Shown: positions 46,782 through 54,989 of the stretch, piece by piece
Layout of the letters: each line of letters starts with the position of its first letter
Position numbering within the stretch: the first letter of the stretch is position 1
Assembly (NCBI RefSeq): GCF_900116445.1
Contig: NZ_FPBH01000015.1
Location: 124,001 to 188,000, forward strand
Direction of reading: 5' to 3'
Source of the DNA: Paraburkholderia aspalathi
GTDB lineage: Bacteria; Pseudomonadota; Gammaproteobacteria; Burkholderiales; Burkholderiaceae
DNA length: 64,000 nt
Translations under genes and position numbers: made by a program
Notes under the pieces: model-generated
The model's input: the letters and a program-made list of their open reading frames with translations, nothing else
Told to the model about the DNA's origin: nothing
Databases searched by the model: none

Positions 46782-47133
46782 CTGCTGTCTATTGCAGACA
46801 GGTAGAGTTCGCAGTCGCTATTTCTGTTGTCTGAGTTGCCGCGACGAGAACCACAGAGTGTTGCTATGGCGCATGGCGTCGTGCCGTGCACAAGGGCCCG
46901 TTCTGGCCGGTTAAGGGACGCCTCTCGTTCGACTTTTTCTCTGCGGCAGTCGTTCGCAGCAACGTCTGTTGCCCGATAAGATGGGTTTGGCTTCTGCCAC
47001 CGACTAGCGCGATGGCAGTTTGATCTCGCATAACCACTTTTGCTGGCTGTGGGCCAGGGATTAACTGCGACACGGTTGTCAGATGTTTACTTTCGGTACC
47101 GGTAATAGCTCACCGCTGCAGGTTGTTTACAAG
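46782..47133. other. Intergenic region
   Basis: No gene is supported between the dld stop and the converging unknown gene on the minus strand; no terminator with a clear U-tract was found. Confidence 0.3.
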
Positions 47134-48063
47134 TCAAAATATCGCAATGGGCATCGCTTTGCCCGCTTCGCGTTGCATCCGGCCAGCCGACGTTGCCTGC
47201 AACCGGTCGAGGCCACCGAACTCGTCCAGCGTTCGTTCGACGCGTGAAGGCGTGACGCTCGCCAGCTTTCTCTGCAGTGCCGCAACCGGAATGGGATAGA
47301 CCACCAGGCATGGGCCCTTCGGCCGCACGTAAAGCACAGGCAGCTCAGTGCCGAACCGGGATGCGTGCGCAAACAGGTCATCCAGTGGCAGCAGGACGGC
47401 ACCACACTCAAGGGCAAAAAACGGCACCAGCGTCGTGTGCAAGGGTGTGTTGCGGAAGGCGCGTGTCTCGCAGTGCCAGTGCCGCCTGTCAAAGCGCCTG
47501 CCGAATGGACTGACATCATGGCGCGACGCATCCACGACCAGCATGTGGCGGCTGGTGGTCGCATTGCAAAGGCCCGGCGGCGGGGCATCGACCGTTGCGA
47601 TGAAACCGGTGTGGGGGCGGTGCGCGAACAGCTTGCTGACGGGTGTGATGAAGGGCAACGGCTCGCATACTTCAATGCGTCGACCGGTCGCCGGCCCGGT
47701 CCAGGCAAACGGGTGACCGGGCGGCGCGGACCGCTCACCGTATGCCGTGGCCAGCCGAAGCGCGCGAACGGTGCGCCGCGCCGGTTCCTGCAGGGGCTGG
47801 TGCCTTTCCCGGTGCAGCACATGCTCAAAATCTTCCCGCGTGGGCCGACCGCATTCGCAGTCGTCGAGCGAACACGATATTTCCTCTTCGGCATCCAGGT
47901 GAACGCCGACGTGATGGCTACAGGCCTGTGCCCGCAGCCGCCGGAGAAAACGCAGGCCCTCGAGGAGCTCGCCCGACTGGTCATTTGCCCTCACCGCGTC
48001 GATGAGCGCGGGTTCGCGCTGTTCCAGTATCCAGACCAGCACTTCGGCTTCAATAGCGGACAC
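47134..48063 (-). CDS. Hypothetical protein of a mobile region, possible 5' frameshift
   Basis: The frame encodes about 309 residues from GTG at 48063 (SAIEAEVLVWILEQREPALI, then LFAHASRFGTELPVLYVRPK, then GPCLVVYPIPVAALQRKL). Similarity-free but coding-like (balanced composition, amphipathic helices). The same frame stays open upstream and reads DDALHHAIQLLRELDTTQDKG but has no ATG. A good start with GGAG (ATG at 48155-48153) lies in another frame, so a small indel between 48155 and about 48125 may have broken the 5' end. An opposite-strand frame (47365-48099) is considered a shadow. No domain recognised; it precedes an integrase gene on the same strand. Confidence 0.5.
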   Translation of the reverse strand: MSAIEAEVLVWILEQREPALIDAVRANDQSGELLEGLRFLRRLRAQACSHHVGVHLDAEEEISCSLDDCECGRPTREDFEHVLHRERHQPLQEPARRTVRALRLATAYGERSAPPGHPFAWTGPATGRRIEVCEPLPFITPVSKLFAHRPHTGFIATVDAPPPGLCNATTSRHMLVVDASRHDVSPFGRRFDRRHWHCETRAFRNTPLHTTLVPFFALECGAVLLPLDDLFAHASRFGTELPVLYVRPKGPCLVVYPIPVAALQRKLASVTPSRVERTLDEFGGLDRLQATSAGRMQREAGKAMPIAIF

Positions 48064-48155
48064 CCCTTTGTCCTGCGTCGTGTCCAGTTCGCGAAGTAAC
48101 TGGATCGCGTGGTGCAGCGCGTCGTCGACGTGCGGGCAGGAGCAGGTTTGCGCAT

Positions 48156-48538
48156 GGGGTCTCCAGGACGTCGCAATGTGAAAGGATGGTCCTTTCTATA
48201 GCGATGGCTTTTAGACACGCGGCCGGTTTCCAGAGGGACCCTGTTCCCTGCTCCTGCGCGCACCGTCCGGCAGACGCATGAATGCCCCGACGCAGCAGGA
48301 CAGGCGAGGGCCTCGCTGGCGTCGACGGTGGTAGCACGCCAGCAGGGCTTCGTCATCGCGCGGCGACCTTCTTACCCGGGATGACGCCCGGCCAGCCGCC
48401 GCACCACGCTGTCCACGACAGGCACGTCCCGACGTCGCGCGAGGCGTCCCTGCCTGATCCAGAGCATCTGCCGGCGGCGGGGAGGCAGACCGCAGGGACC
48501 CATGGATGCGGACGTCCGCTTCCTGTCCGACCTCTTTG
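48156..48538. other. Intergenic region between integrase and unknown gene
   Basis: No gene is supported; several overlapping GC-rich frames on both strands look like shadows. The stretch separates the integrase 3' end from the start of the unknown gene, which is on the same strand. Confidence 0.3.
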
Positions 48539-50366
48539 TCAAAGTGGCGCTGCTGTCCCACCGCCGCGAGGGGTGCTGCGCCCGAAGGCCGCGCCGACCT
48601 GGCGTGCGCGCCGCGCATCGTCGGCGTGCAGATAGGTCGAGGTCGTGGCAATGGATGCATGGCGCAGGTTGTCGCGCACGGCAACCAGTTCGACGCCGTG
48701 CTCCAGCGCGTGGGTCGCGTGGGTATGGCGCATCCAGTGGGGACTGGCGCGCCGCAGCCTGGCGGCGAGCGTGGGATCGTTGTCCTCAAGGCGCGTGGCG
48801 GCCTGCACAAAAAAACGCTGCAGCACCTGGCGCAGCCGCGTCGCGGTGATGCCGGCCTGTCGGCTTGCGGAGAGATCACCGGCGCGTCCGAGCGTCGGGA
48901 TTAGCGGGATGTCCGGTCGCCAGCCCCGGCGGCTGACCGGCAACCCGCGCTGCATGAGGAAACGGTCGAGCGCCTCGCGCGCCAGCGGCGGCAGCGCCAC
49001 CTTGCCGGACTGCGCGCCCTTGCCGGTCACCTGCAACCATGAGTCGTCGCGCGCGTCGGTGCCGATGTCACCGAGCGTCGCGTTCACGAGCTCGTGCGCG
49101 CGCAGCCCCGTCGCATAGCTGAAATCGAGCAGGAAGCGCAGGCGTTGGGGTCCAGCCAGACCACCCGGTTGATTCCAGACCGTCGGCGAGGGCGCGCACC
49201 GTCCGCCATTCATGACCGGTGAGGCTGCGGGCCGTGTCGAATGGACCGTGACTGCTGGCGCCGCGCACCCGGATGCCGGCAAACGGATTGGCCAGTACAT
49301 AGCACTGCTCAATGAGCCAGCGGAACAGCGCACGGATGACTGATAGCGCATAGGCCGCCGAGCGGGGCGACAGTCCGTGGGCAAACGGGCGCCATCCGGC
49401 GGAGCGGCGGGAGCAGGGCGGCCCGGTCCAGCGTCCGCGCGGCACCGGTCGCCGCAGGAAGCTGCGGTACGCGATCGCATCGTCGGTCGTGAGGGATGAC
49501 AGCGGCTGCTGCCGTTCGGTGATCGCCCACAGGATCAGCCGCTCGGCCTCCTTGCGGTAGGCGCGCTGCGTATCGGCCGGTTCATGCAGGGCGAGCCACG
49601 ACTGGACCGCCTCATAGTCGTTGCCGGCATTGAGCAGACACGCTTCACGCGGGGCGCGGAAGCGGCCGCGTGAGCCGTCAAGGTCTTCCGGTAACACGAG
49701 CTGCTCCCACGGCACGACGAGGGTGTGCTGCTCATCCTGCACGGGCTGCGTCGCGTCCACCAGTTCTCGCGCGCGGGCAGTGAGCCGCGGGTGGGCAGCA
49801 AAGAACGCCTCGACGTGCCGCGCGCCGGTGGCACCGAGCCCGGGGATGGCGAGCCACCAGCGGCGCCGGCGCGGCGCGCGTAGCGTCAGTTCGGCGAACG
49901 TGCGGATGCGCTGCGCGTGAAGCGCGCGGACGGCGCGCGGCGCCAGCCACAATGCGAGGTCATCGGTGAGCCGCGGCGCCGGCATGGGCGTGGACCGCAG
50001 CAGGTCGATCGCGTGGACAACGGCCGCCGCGCGGCGGGTGCGGTCTGCTGCCGGCTGGTCGAACGGGTGCGCGAGGTCGTCGCGTTGCCGGGCGTGCGCA
50101 AACGCGACCAGCGCGCGGCGGATCCGGCTGATCAGCGCGCGCGATGACTGGCCATCGGCGCGGCGGTGCGGGAGATAGTGCGTGACTGCGGCGCGCGCGG
50201 TGAGGCCCTCGTACCAGGCGCGCAGGGCCGCGAGCGAGGCGAGGTCGGGGAAGGCGGGGGCCGCAGGGTGGGCGGCGTCAGTGGCGGCGGGCCCGATAGC
50301 ATCGGACCCGTCAGTCGCGGGCGGGGCACCACGGCCGCGGCGGGCGCGGGACGTGAGTGTTTTCAT
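48539..50366 (-). pseudogene. Large tyrosine recombinase/integrase (DUF3701 type) with one frameshift
   Basis: The 5' part (from ATG at 50366) encodes an N-terminal DUF3701-like region (LAALRAWYEGLTARAAVTHY, RADGQSSRALISRIRRALVAF, IRTFAELTLRAPRRRRWWLA), then a SAM-like core-binding domain (AYRKEAERLILWAITERQQP). Near 49150-49165 the frame changes, and the other frame continues with the catalytic domain: LLDFSYATGLRAHELVNATL (Arg), VTGKGAQSGKVALPP (Lys), HWMRHTHATHALEHG (His-x-x-Arg) and LRHASIATTSTYLH (nucleophile Tyr). Combined length would be about 605-610 residues. It may be a true pseudogene or a sequencing error. Integrases of this type are found in mobile regions of Burkholderia. Confidence 0.85.
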
Positions 50367-50412
50367 ATAACCAGTTTAGGTCGCGGATGTGTCTATTGCG
50401 ATAAGGCAGAGG

Positions 50413-50489
50413 ATTTTTAGCGAAGCGGAAGCGGCGCACCGGGATGAACGCAGGCACGGTATGAAATCCGCGTCCGCTTCGCTAAAAAT
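50413..50489. repeat. Perfect 17-bp inverted repeat at the left end of the IS91-like element
   Basis: ATTTTTAGCGAAGCGGA (50413-50429) and TCCGCTTCGCTAAAAAT (50473-50489) are exact complements with a 43-nt loop. Such hairpins near one end of IS91-like elements can mark the termination or origin site of rolling-circle transposition; here it splits the terminal inverted repeat. Confidence 0.8.
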
Positions 50490-50753
50490 TCTTTGAGCTA
50501 AACCGCTCCGCTGGCGTCAGCAGCTATGGGCATTGAATCAGGGTGATGACCGTGATGTTGCAGATGGCGGTGCTGGATGCGTCGTGGAAGACGTGCCGCT
50601 GCTGCGTGCGAAGGTAGCGAGGACGCTGGTGCGATCGTGACGGGCGGTGTGATGTGGACTGTGGCGTCGCGATGGCTGCGGCGCGGCCAAAGCGCTGCCG
50701 CAACCGGGCGACCGGTTGTCCGGGCAGGTGCGCGGAGCGTGAAGGCGCGGGCG

Positions 50754-51959
50754 TCACGGCACACCAGCCGGAGGTGCCCGCGGCCGGGCGTGATGCGGCA
50801 GGAGTTCGATGCATACCATGTGTCCGCGCGCACACGCTGGACAGTCGCGCAGGGATCGACCGGTGAGTCTGGCGTAGCGGTCACGATAGTCCTGGCTGAG
50901 CTCATCAGTGGCAGTCGCGCGCGGTGGTATGACCTCGAGCAGACGCCGGCATTCGGCGAGTCCGGTTTCGCGGCGCCGGTTGCTGAGGAACCCGTAGTGA
51001 CGGATACGCTGCAGTCCGCGCGGCAGCACGTGAAGCAGGAAGCGGCGGATGAACTCCGGTGCGTCGAGCCGCATCACGCGCTGTGCGGATTCATGGCGGT
51101 AGTCTTTCCAGCGGAACGTGACGTGTCCATCAGCGATGGCGATCAGGCGATTGTTCGAGATGGCGACGCGATGCGTGTAACGCCCCAGGTAGCCGAGTAC
51201 CTGCTGCGGCCCGCCGAACGGTTCCTTGGAGTACACCACCCATTCCGCGCGTCGCGGGCTATCCAGATAGCGGGCGAACGCCTGCACATGCTGCAGGGGC
51301 GCGAGGGCGTTGAAGAACCGCAGGCGCCCGGTCTCAAAGGCACGCTGCAACCGCTCGAGGAACAGACGCCGGAACAGGCGTGATAGCACGCGCACCGGCA
51401 GGAAGAAACCAGGACGGCAGGCAATCCAGCGTGAGTGGTCCGGCGCCAGACCGCCACCTGGCACCACGCAGTGCAGGTGTGGATGGTGCAGCAGGTTCTG
51501 CCCCCAGGTGTGGAGGATCGCGATGAAGCCGATGTCAGCGCCGAGGTGTTTCGGATCAGCAGCGATGGTCTGCAGTGTTTCGGCGGTGGCCTGGAACAGG
51601 ATGTCGTAGACCACCGCCTTGTTCTGGTAGGCGATCGCAGCGATCTCTTGCGGGATCGTGAACACCACGTGGAAGTACGGTACCGGTAGCAGATCGGCCT
51701 GACGGTCGTCGAGCCATTGTGCGCGGGCAAGTGACTGGCACCTGGGACAGTGGCGATTTCGGCAGCTGTTATAGGCGATGCGCTGATGGCCGCAGGCATC
51801 GCACTGTTCGACATGTCCGCCGAGCGCAGCGGTCCGGCATAGCTCAACCGCGCTCATGACGCGCCGCTGGGCGAGACTGAGTGAGCCGGCATGGGTTTGA
51901 CGATACGCGGTGCCGTAGCGACGCAATACATCTGCCACTTCCAGTTGAGCAGTCTTCAT
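50754..51959 (-). CDS. IS91-family HUH (Y2) transposase
   Basis: The 401-residue protein has an N-terminal zinc-finger region (CDACGHQRIAYNSCRNRHCP then RC), the metal-binding HUH motif in HHPHLHCVVPGGGL, and the tyrosine-containing YLGRYTHRVAISNNRL, the segment of the Y2 nucleophiles in this family. These enzymes nick DNA at the element end and drive rolling-circle transposition. The gene ends 8 bp before the recombinase gene stop, and both are on the minus strand; the recombinase is upstream, so they are probably co-transcribed. Intact. Confidence 0.93.
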   Translation of the reverse strand: MKTAQLEVADVLRRYGTAYRQTHAGSLSLAQRRVMSAVELCRTAALGGHVEQCDACGHQRIAYNSCRNRHCPRCQSLARAQWLDDRQADLLPVPYFHVVFTIPQEIAAIAYQNKAVVYDILFQATAETLQTIAADPKHLGADIGFIAILHTWGQNLLHHPHLHCVVPGGGLAPDHSRWIACRPGFFLPVRVLSRLFRRLFLERLQRAFETGRLRFFNALAPLQHVQAFARYLDSPRRAEWVVYSKEPFGGPQQVLGYLGRYTHRVAISNNRLIAIADGHVTFRWKDYRHESAQRVMRLDAPEFIRRFLLHVLPRGLQRIRHYGFLSNRRRETGLAECRRLLEVIPPRATATDELSQDYRDRYARLTGRSLRDCPACARGHMVCIELLPHHARPRAPPAGVP

Positions 51960-51967
51960 GGACGTGC

Positions 51968-52846
51968 TCAGACGTTTGCGGGTGGTGCTTCTGGCGGGTC
52001 AGGCGCAACTGGTTGAGGGAGCAGGTCAAACGGGCTTATGGTCGCGCAGATTGTGCTGGTAGCCACCTTCAGATAACGCGAGGTGGTGGCGAGGCTGCGG
52101 TGGCCGAGCAGCAGCTGGATGGTACGCACGTCGGTACCCGATTCGAGCAGATGGGTGGCGAACGCGTGGCGCAGCGAGTGTGGCGTGACCGGCTTGCTGA
52201 TGCTGGCCCGGCGCCGGGCCTGCTGGCACGCCAGCCGTATCGTCGCAGGAACGACGGGCTGGTCAGCGAACCGTCCCGGGAATAGCCAGTGCTCGGGTCG
52301 ACCGGTCTGCCAGTAACTGCGCAGGATTTCCAGCAGTCGCGGCGAGAGCATCACATAGCGGTCGACCTGGCCTTTGCCCTGCTCGATGCGCAGCACCATT
52401 CGCTGGCTGTCGATGTCGCAGACCTTCAGCCGCGTCACTTCCGAAATACGCAGGCCGCCCGCGTATGCCGTCATCAGGATCGCGCGGTGTTTGAGGCTCC
52501 TGATTGATTCGAAGAAAGCGGTGACCTCCTCGCGACTCAGGATCACCGGTAGTGTGCGTGGCTGCTTCGACATGACGATGTCGTCGACCGCCCAGTCGCG
52601 TTTGAGCGTAACCGTGTAGAGAAAGCGTAGCGCGGCGGTCGCGGTAACCAGGCTGCTGCGCGCCAGTTGCCGAACCTCGACGAGGTGCAGTTGCCAGGCG
52701 CGAATCTCTTCGGGTCCCAGCGTCGCCGGGGAGCGGCCAAAGTGCTTCGCGAAGGCGCCAACTTGCTGCAGGTACGCGCGTTGGGTATTGGCCGAGAGAT
52801 TGCGAACGCGCATATCCTCGACCATCCGCTGACGTAGGGGTGTCAT
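51968..52846 (-). CDS. Tyrosine recombinase/integrase carried by the IS91-like element
   Basis: From the ATG at 52846 (AAGGAG 7 bases upstream) the protein has 292 residues: an N-terminal SAM-like domain (MRVRNLSANTQRAYLQQVGA) and a catalytic domain with Arg in YAGGLRISEVTRLK, HSLRHAFATHLLESG (His-x-x-Arg), LLGHRSLATTSRYLKV (His and Tyr). The frame extends upstream to 52957 but lacks a ribosome-binding site there. A recombinase beside an HUH transposase is a known arrangement in part of the IS91 family; its role in transposition is unclear. Confidence 0.92.
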   Translation of the reverse strand: MTPLRQRMVEDMRVRNLSANTQRAYLQQVGAFAKHFGRSPATLGPEEIRAWQLHLVEVRQLARSSLVTATAALRFLYTVTLKRDWAVDDIVMSKQPRTLPVILSREEVTAFFESIRSLKHRAILMTAYAGGLRISEVTRLKVCDIDSQRMVLRIEQGKGQVDRYVMLSPRLLEILRSYWQTGRPEHWLFPGRFADQPVVPATIRLACQQARRRASISKPVTPHSLRHAFATHLLESGTDVRTIQLLLGHRSLATTSRYLKVATSTICATISPFDLLPQPVAPDPPEAPPANV

Positions 52847-52998
52847 GGCAGGACTCCTTTCGGGATGAGCAGGTGCGGTGAATTGCACTGTCATCGTCGC
52901 ACCCGGAAAGGAATGCCCGCGGCGCCGGCCAGGACGGGGACGTCGGTCAGCCACCATACCGCGTCAGCGGTTTAGTTCAAGGCTATTTATCGCAATAG

Positions 52999-53264
52999 CA
53001 CGGTCGGCAGGCTCACCTGCGCAGCGGCGACCTGCGGCGCAGCGGGCACTTCGGGCCAACCGACCCGGTGCGGTCCCGCAGCGACACGCGCGAGCGTCCG
53101 GTGCTGCCCATAGTTTCTGTAATTCAGCAGATAATTGTGCAGCATAATGCGGCTGAAGGGGCCAAGCATCGCTGGCCAGAAGAGGCAAATATTGGGCCGA
53201 ACAGCGGACGATTTCAGAGACCTGAAGTCTGGGCGACGGCCTCGGGTGGCTGCTGGGGACGGCA
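52999..53264. other. Junction region between the IS91-like element and the defence island
   Basis: On the minus strand, an ATG near 53145 starts a short frame (MLHNYLLNYRNYGQHRTLAR then VAAGPHRVGWPEV) that runs to a stop codon made by the IS end itself (CTATTGCGATAA), so a gene may have been cut by the insertion. I do not recognise it. GGGGACGGC before 53265 is the ribosome-binding site of the nuclease gene. Confidence 0.35.
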
Positions 53265-54989
53265 ATGCAAATAAGACAACTCAAGGTCACAAATTTCCGG
53301 GGCATCGCGTCGTTGGATTGGTCTCCGGGGCTCTGCTTTTGCTGTTTAATCGGCCCAGGTGACTCGGGGAAGTCGACCGTCCTTGACGCTGTCGAAGCAG
53401 CTCTCTCGTCTCGCTGGTTTGCCTTTTCTGAGGCGGATTTTATCGGAGGCGACACCACTAGGACGATGCAGATTGAAGCGACTGTAGGAGAGCTCTCCAA
53501 GGCCCTCAAATCTGATGAACGCTTCGGCCTTTACATTCGTGGCTGGGCTCCGGAGGGCGTCATACGTGATGAAGCAGACGATGGGGATGAACCAGTCCTG
53601 ACTGTGCGACTCACCGTGGACGCGACCCTCGAGCCCGCGTGGGAGGTTTACTGTGACCGCATTGAGAATGTGCGTACGCTTTCCAATCGGGATCGGGCGC
53701 TCTTTGGTTTGGTGCGTCTGGCTGGTGACGATGCTAGGCACTTGGCGTGGGGTCAAGGGTCGGTGCTGTCCCGTCTGACGGGTGACAACGAAGAAGCGTC
53801 GGCCAGATTGGCGCTCGCCTACAAAGCTGCTCGTGATAGCGCGCGACTTGACGAGATTGAAGCACTGATGACAGCAGCCACTGCGGCTCAGGGCTACGCG
53901 AAAGGGATGGGGGCTTACGTGGAAGGAAACTATGCCCCCGGTCTTGAACTCGGTCGCGGTGGCCTTTCCTCAGGATCTATCGCGCTGCACGACGAGGGGA
54001 TTCCGCTGCGCATGGCCGGCTTGGGTACTAAGCGACTGGCGACGCTTGCGATTCAGAAGTCTGCGGTGTCAGAAGGTGCCATCGTTCTCGTTGATGAGAT
54101 TGAGCATGGGCTCGAGCCACATCGCATCATGGGGGCAATCTCCCAACTCCGGCGTGACCAGAAGGTCGCCTTCGAGGCAAACCGTGCTGTCGGCCAAATC
54201 ATCCTGACGACACACTCTGAGGTTGCGCTGGGCGAGGCCGGTGCCAAGTCGCTTTTTGTCTGTCGTACATCTCGGCCTGCTCGTGTGACGACATTGACCA
54301 AGCCAGCGGCACCTGATCCCATCCACGCATTGATGCGATTCAACCCGCGAGCTCTGTTCGCGCGACGAATCCTCGTTAGCGAAGGAATGACCGAAGTCGG
54401 GATGCTCAACGGCGTACGGGAATTTTGGCCGCCTCGACATGACGGCATGCCGTGCGAACACCAGGGAGCTTCGGTAGCAGATGGCAACGGCGGGCAAACC
54501 GTGTCGATTGCATTGGGGCTGTCGCAGCTGGGGTATGCCGTGGCGGTGTTTCGAGACTCTGATGTCCCGTTGTCGGCAGACGCCGCTGAGTCTCTCGCCG
54601 CTGGTGCGATTCCGGTGTTCGAATACGGCGGAATTCTCGACGTAGAGCACGCTCTCTTTTCTGCCGCAGACGACACGCAGGTTCAACGCTTGCTGGACTA
54701 TGCTCGGGAAGAGCGTGGAGTCGGCAAAATTAACGACAACCTCCATGCTGCGTTGGATCTTGACCGGGATGTAATTGCAGGCGACTTCAATGCTTGGGAT
54801 TTGCTTTCTGCATTTAATGGTGCGGAACTGCGCGACAGGATTGCTGGCGTATTCGGCGCCAAAAAGTGGTTTAAGGATCAGCGCATCGGACGCGGTCTCG
54901 CTCCCATCGCATGGGACATCGCATCAACCAATTCAGAGTCTCCTTTGGCCATGACGCTGGGCTCCGCCGAGGCCTGGTTATATGCTTGA
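53265..54989 (+). CDS. OLD-family ATP-dependent nuclease, GajA-like
   Basis: The 574-residue protein combines an ABC-type ATPase (Walker A GPGDSGKST at 30-38; LGTKR signature near 253; Walker B VLVDEIE at 274-280; TTHSE with switch His317) with a C-terminal TOPRIM domain (Glu373 in VSEGMTE; ADGNGG near 406; Asp431 and Asp433 in FRDSDVP). This is the class 2 OLD nuclease layout, and the length matches GajA (about 580). Such proteins are paired with UvrD-like helicases, as here, and form the Gabija anti-phage system, in which GajA nicks DNA. The Asp/Glu TOPRIM residues are present, so nuclease activity is plausible. ATG follows GGGGA. Confidence 0.9.
   Translation: MQIRQLKVTNFRGIASLDWSPGLCFCCLIGPGDSGKSTVLDAVEAALSSRWFAFSEADFIGGDTTRTMQIEATVGELSKALKSDERFGLYIRGWAPEGVIRDEADDGDEPVLTVRLTVDATLEPAWEVYCDRIENVRTLSNRDRALFGLVRLAGDDARHLAWGQGSVLSRLTGDNEEASARLALAYKAARDSARLDEIEALMTAATAAQGYAKGMGAYVEGNYAPGLELGRGGLSSGSIALHDEGIPLRMAGLGTKRLATLAIQKSAVSEGAIVLVDEIEHGLEPHRIMGAISQLRRDQKVAFEANRAVGQIILTTHSEVALGEAGAKSLFVCRTSRPARVTTLTKPAAPDPIHALMRFNPRALFARRILVSEGMTEVGMLNGVREFWPPRHDGMPCEHQGASVADGNGGQTVSIALGLSQLGYAVAVFRDSDVPLSADAAESLAAGAIPVFEYGGILDVEHALFSAADDTQVQRLLDYAREERGVGKINDNLHAALDLDRDVIAGDFNAWDLLSAFNGAELRDRIAGVFGAKKWFKDQRIGRGLAPIAWDIASTNSESPLAMTLGSAEAWLYA

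Larger units (their letters stand above)
50393..52998 (-). mobile_element. IS91-like element with HUH transposase and tyrosine recombinase, about 2.6 kb
   Basis: Both ends carry CTATTGCGATAA in inverted orientation (50393-50404 and, as TTATCGCAATAG, 52987-52998). Further in, both ends share the A-C-TAAACCGCT motif (50497-50507 and the complement of 52966-52976), making the IR longer but interrupted at the left end by about 85 bp containing a 17-bp hairpin. Inside are a Y2 HUH transposase and a tyrosine recombinase on the minus strand. It sits between the integrase start (50366) and the defence island. No target duplication is seen, as expected for rolling-circle elements. Confidence 0.8.

Noticed and set aside
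47365..48099. 244-codon plus-strand frame opposite the unknown gene
   Set aside because: The minus-strand frame has a more natural composition and continues coherently upstream; no domain was seen on the plus strand.
50577..51383. 268-codon plus-strand frame over the IS91-like transposase
   Set aside because: It is antisense to the HUH transposase gene, whose motifs are unmistakable.
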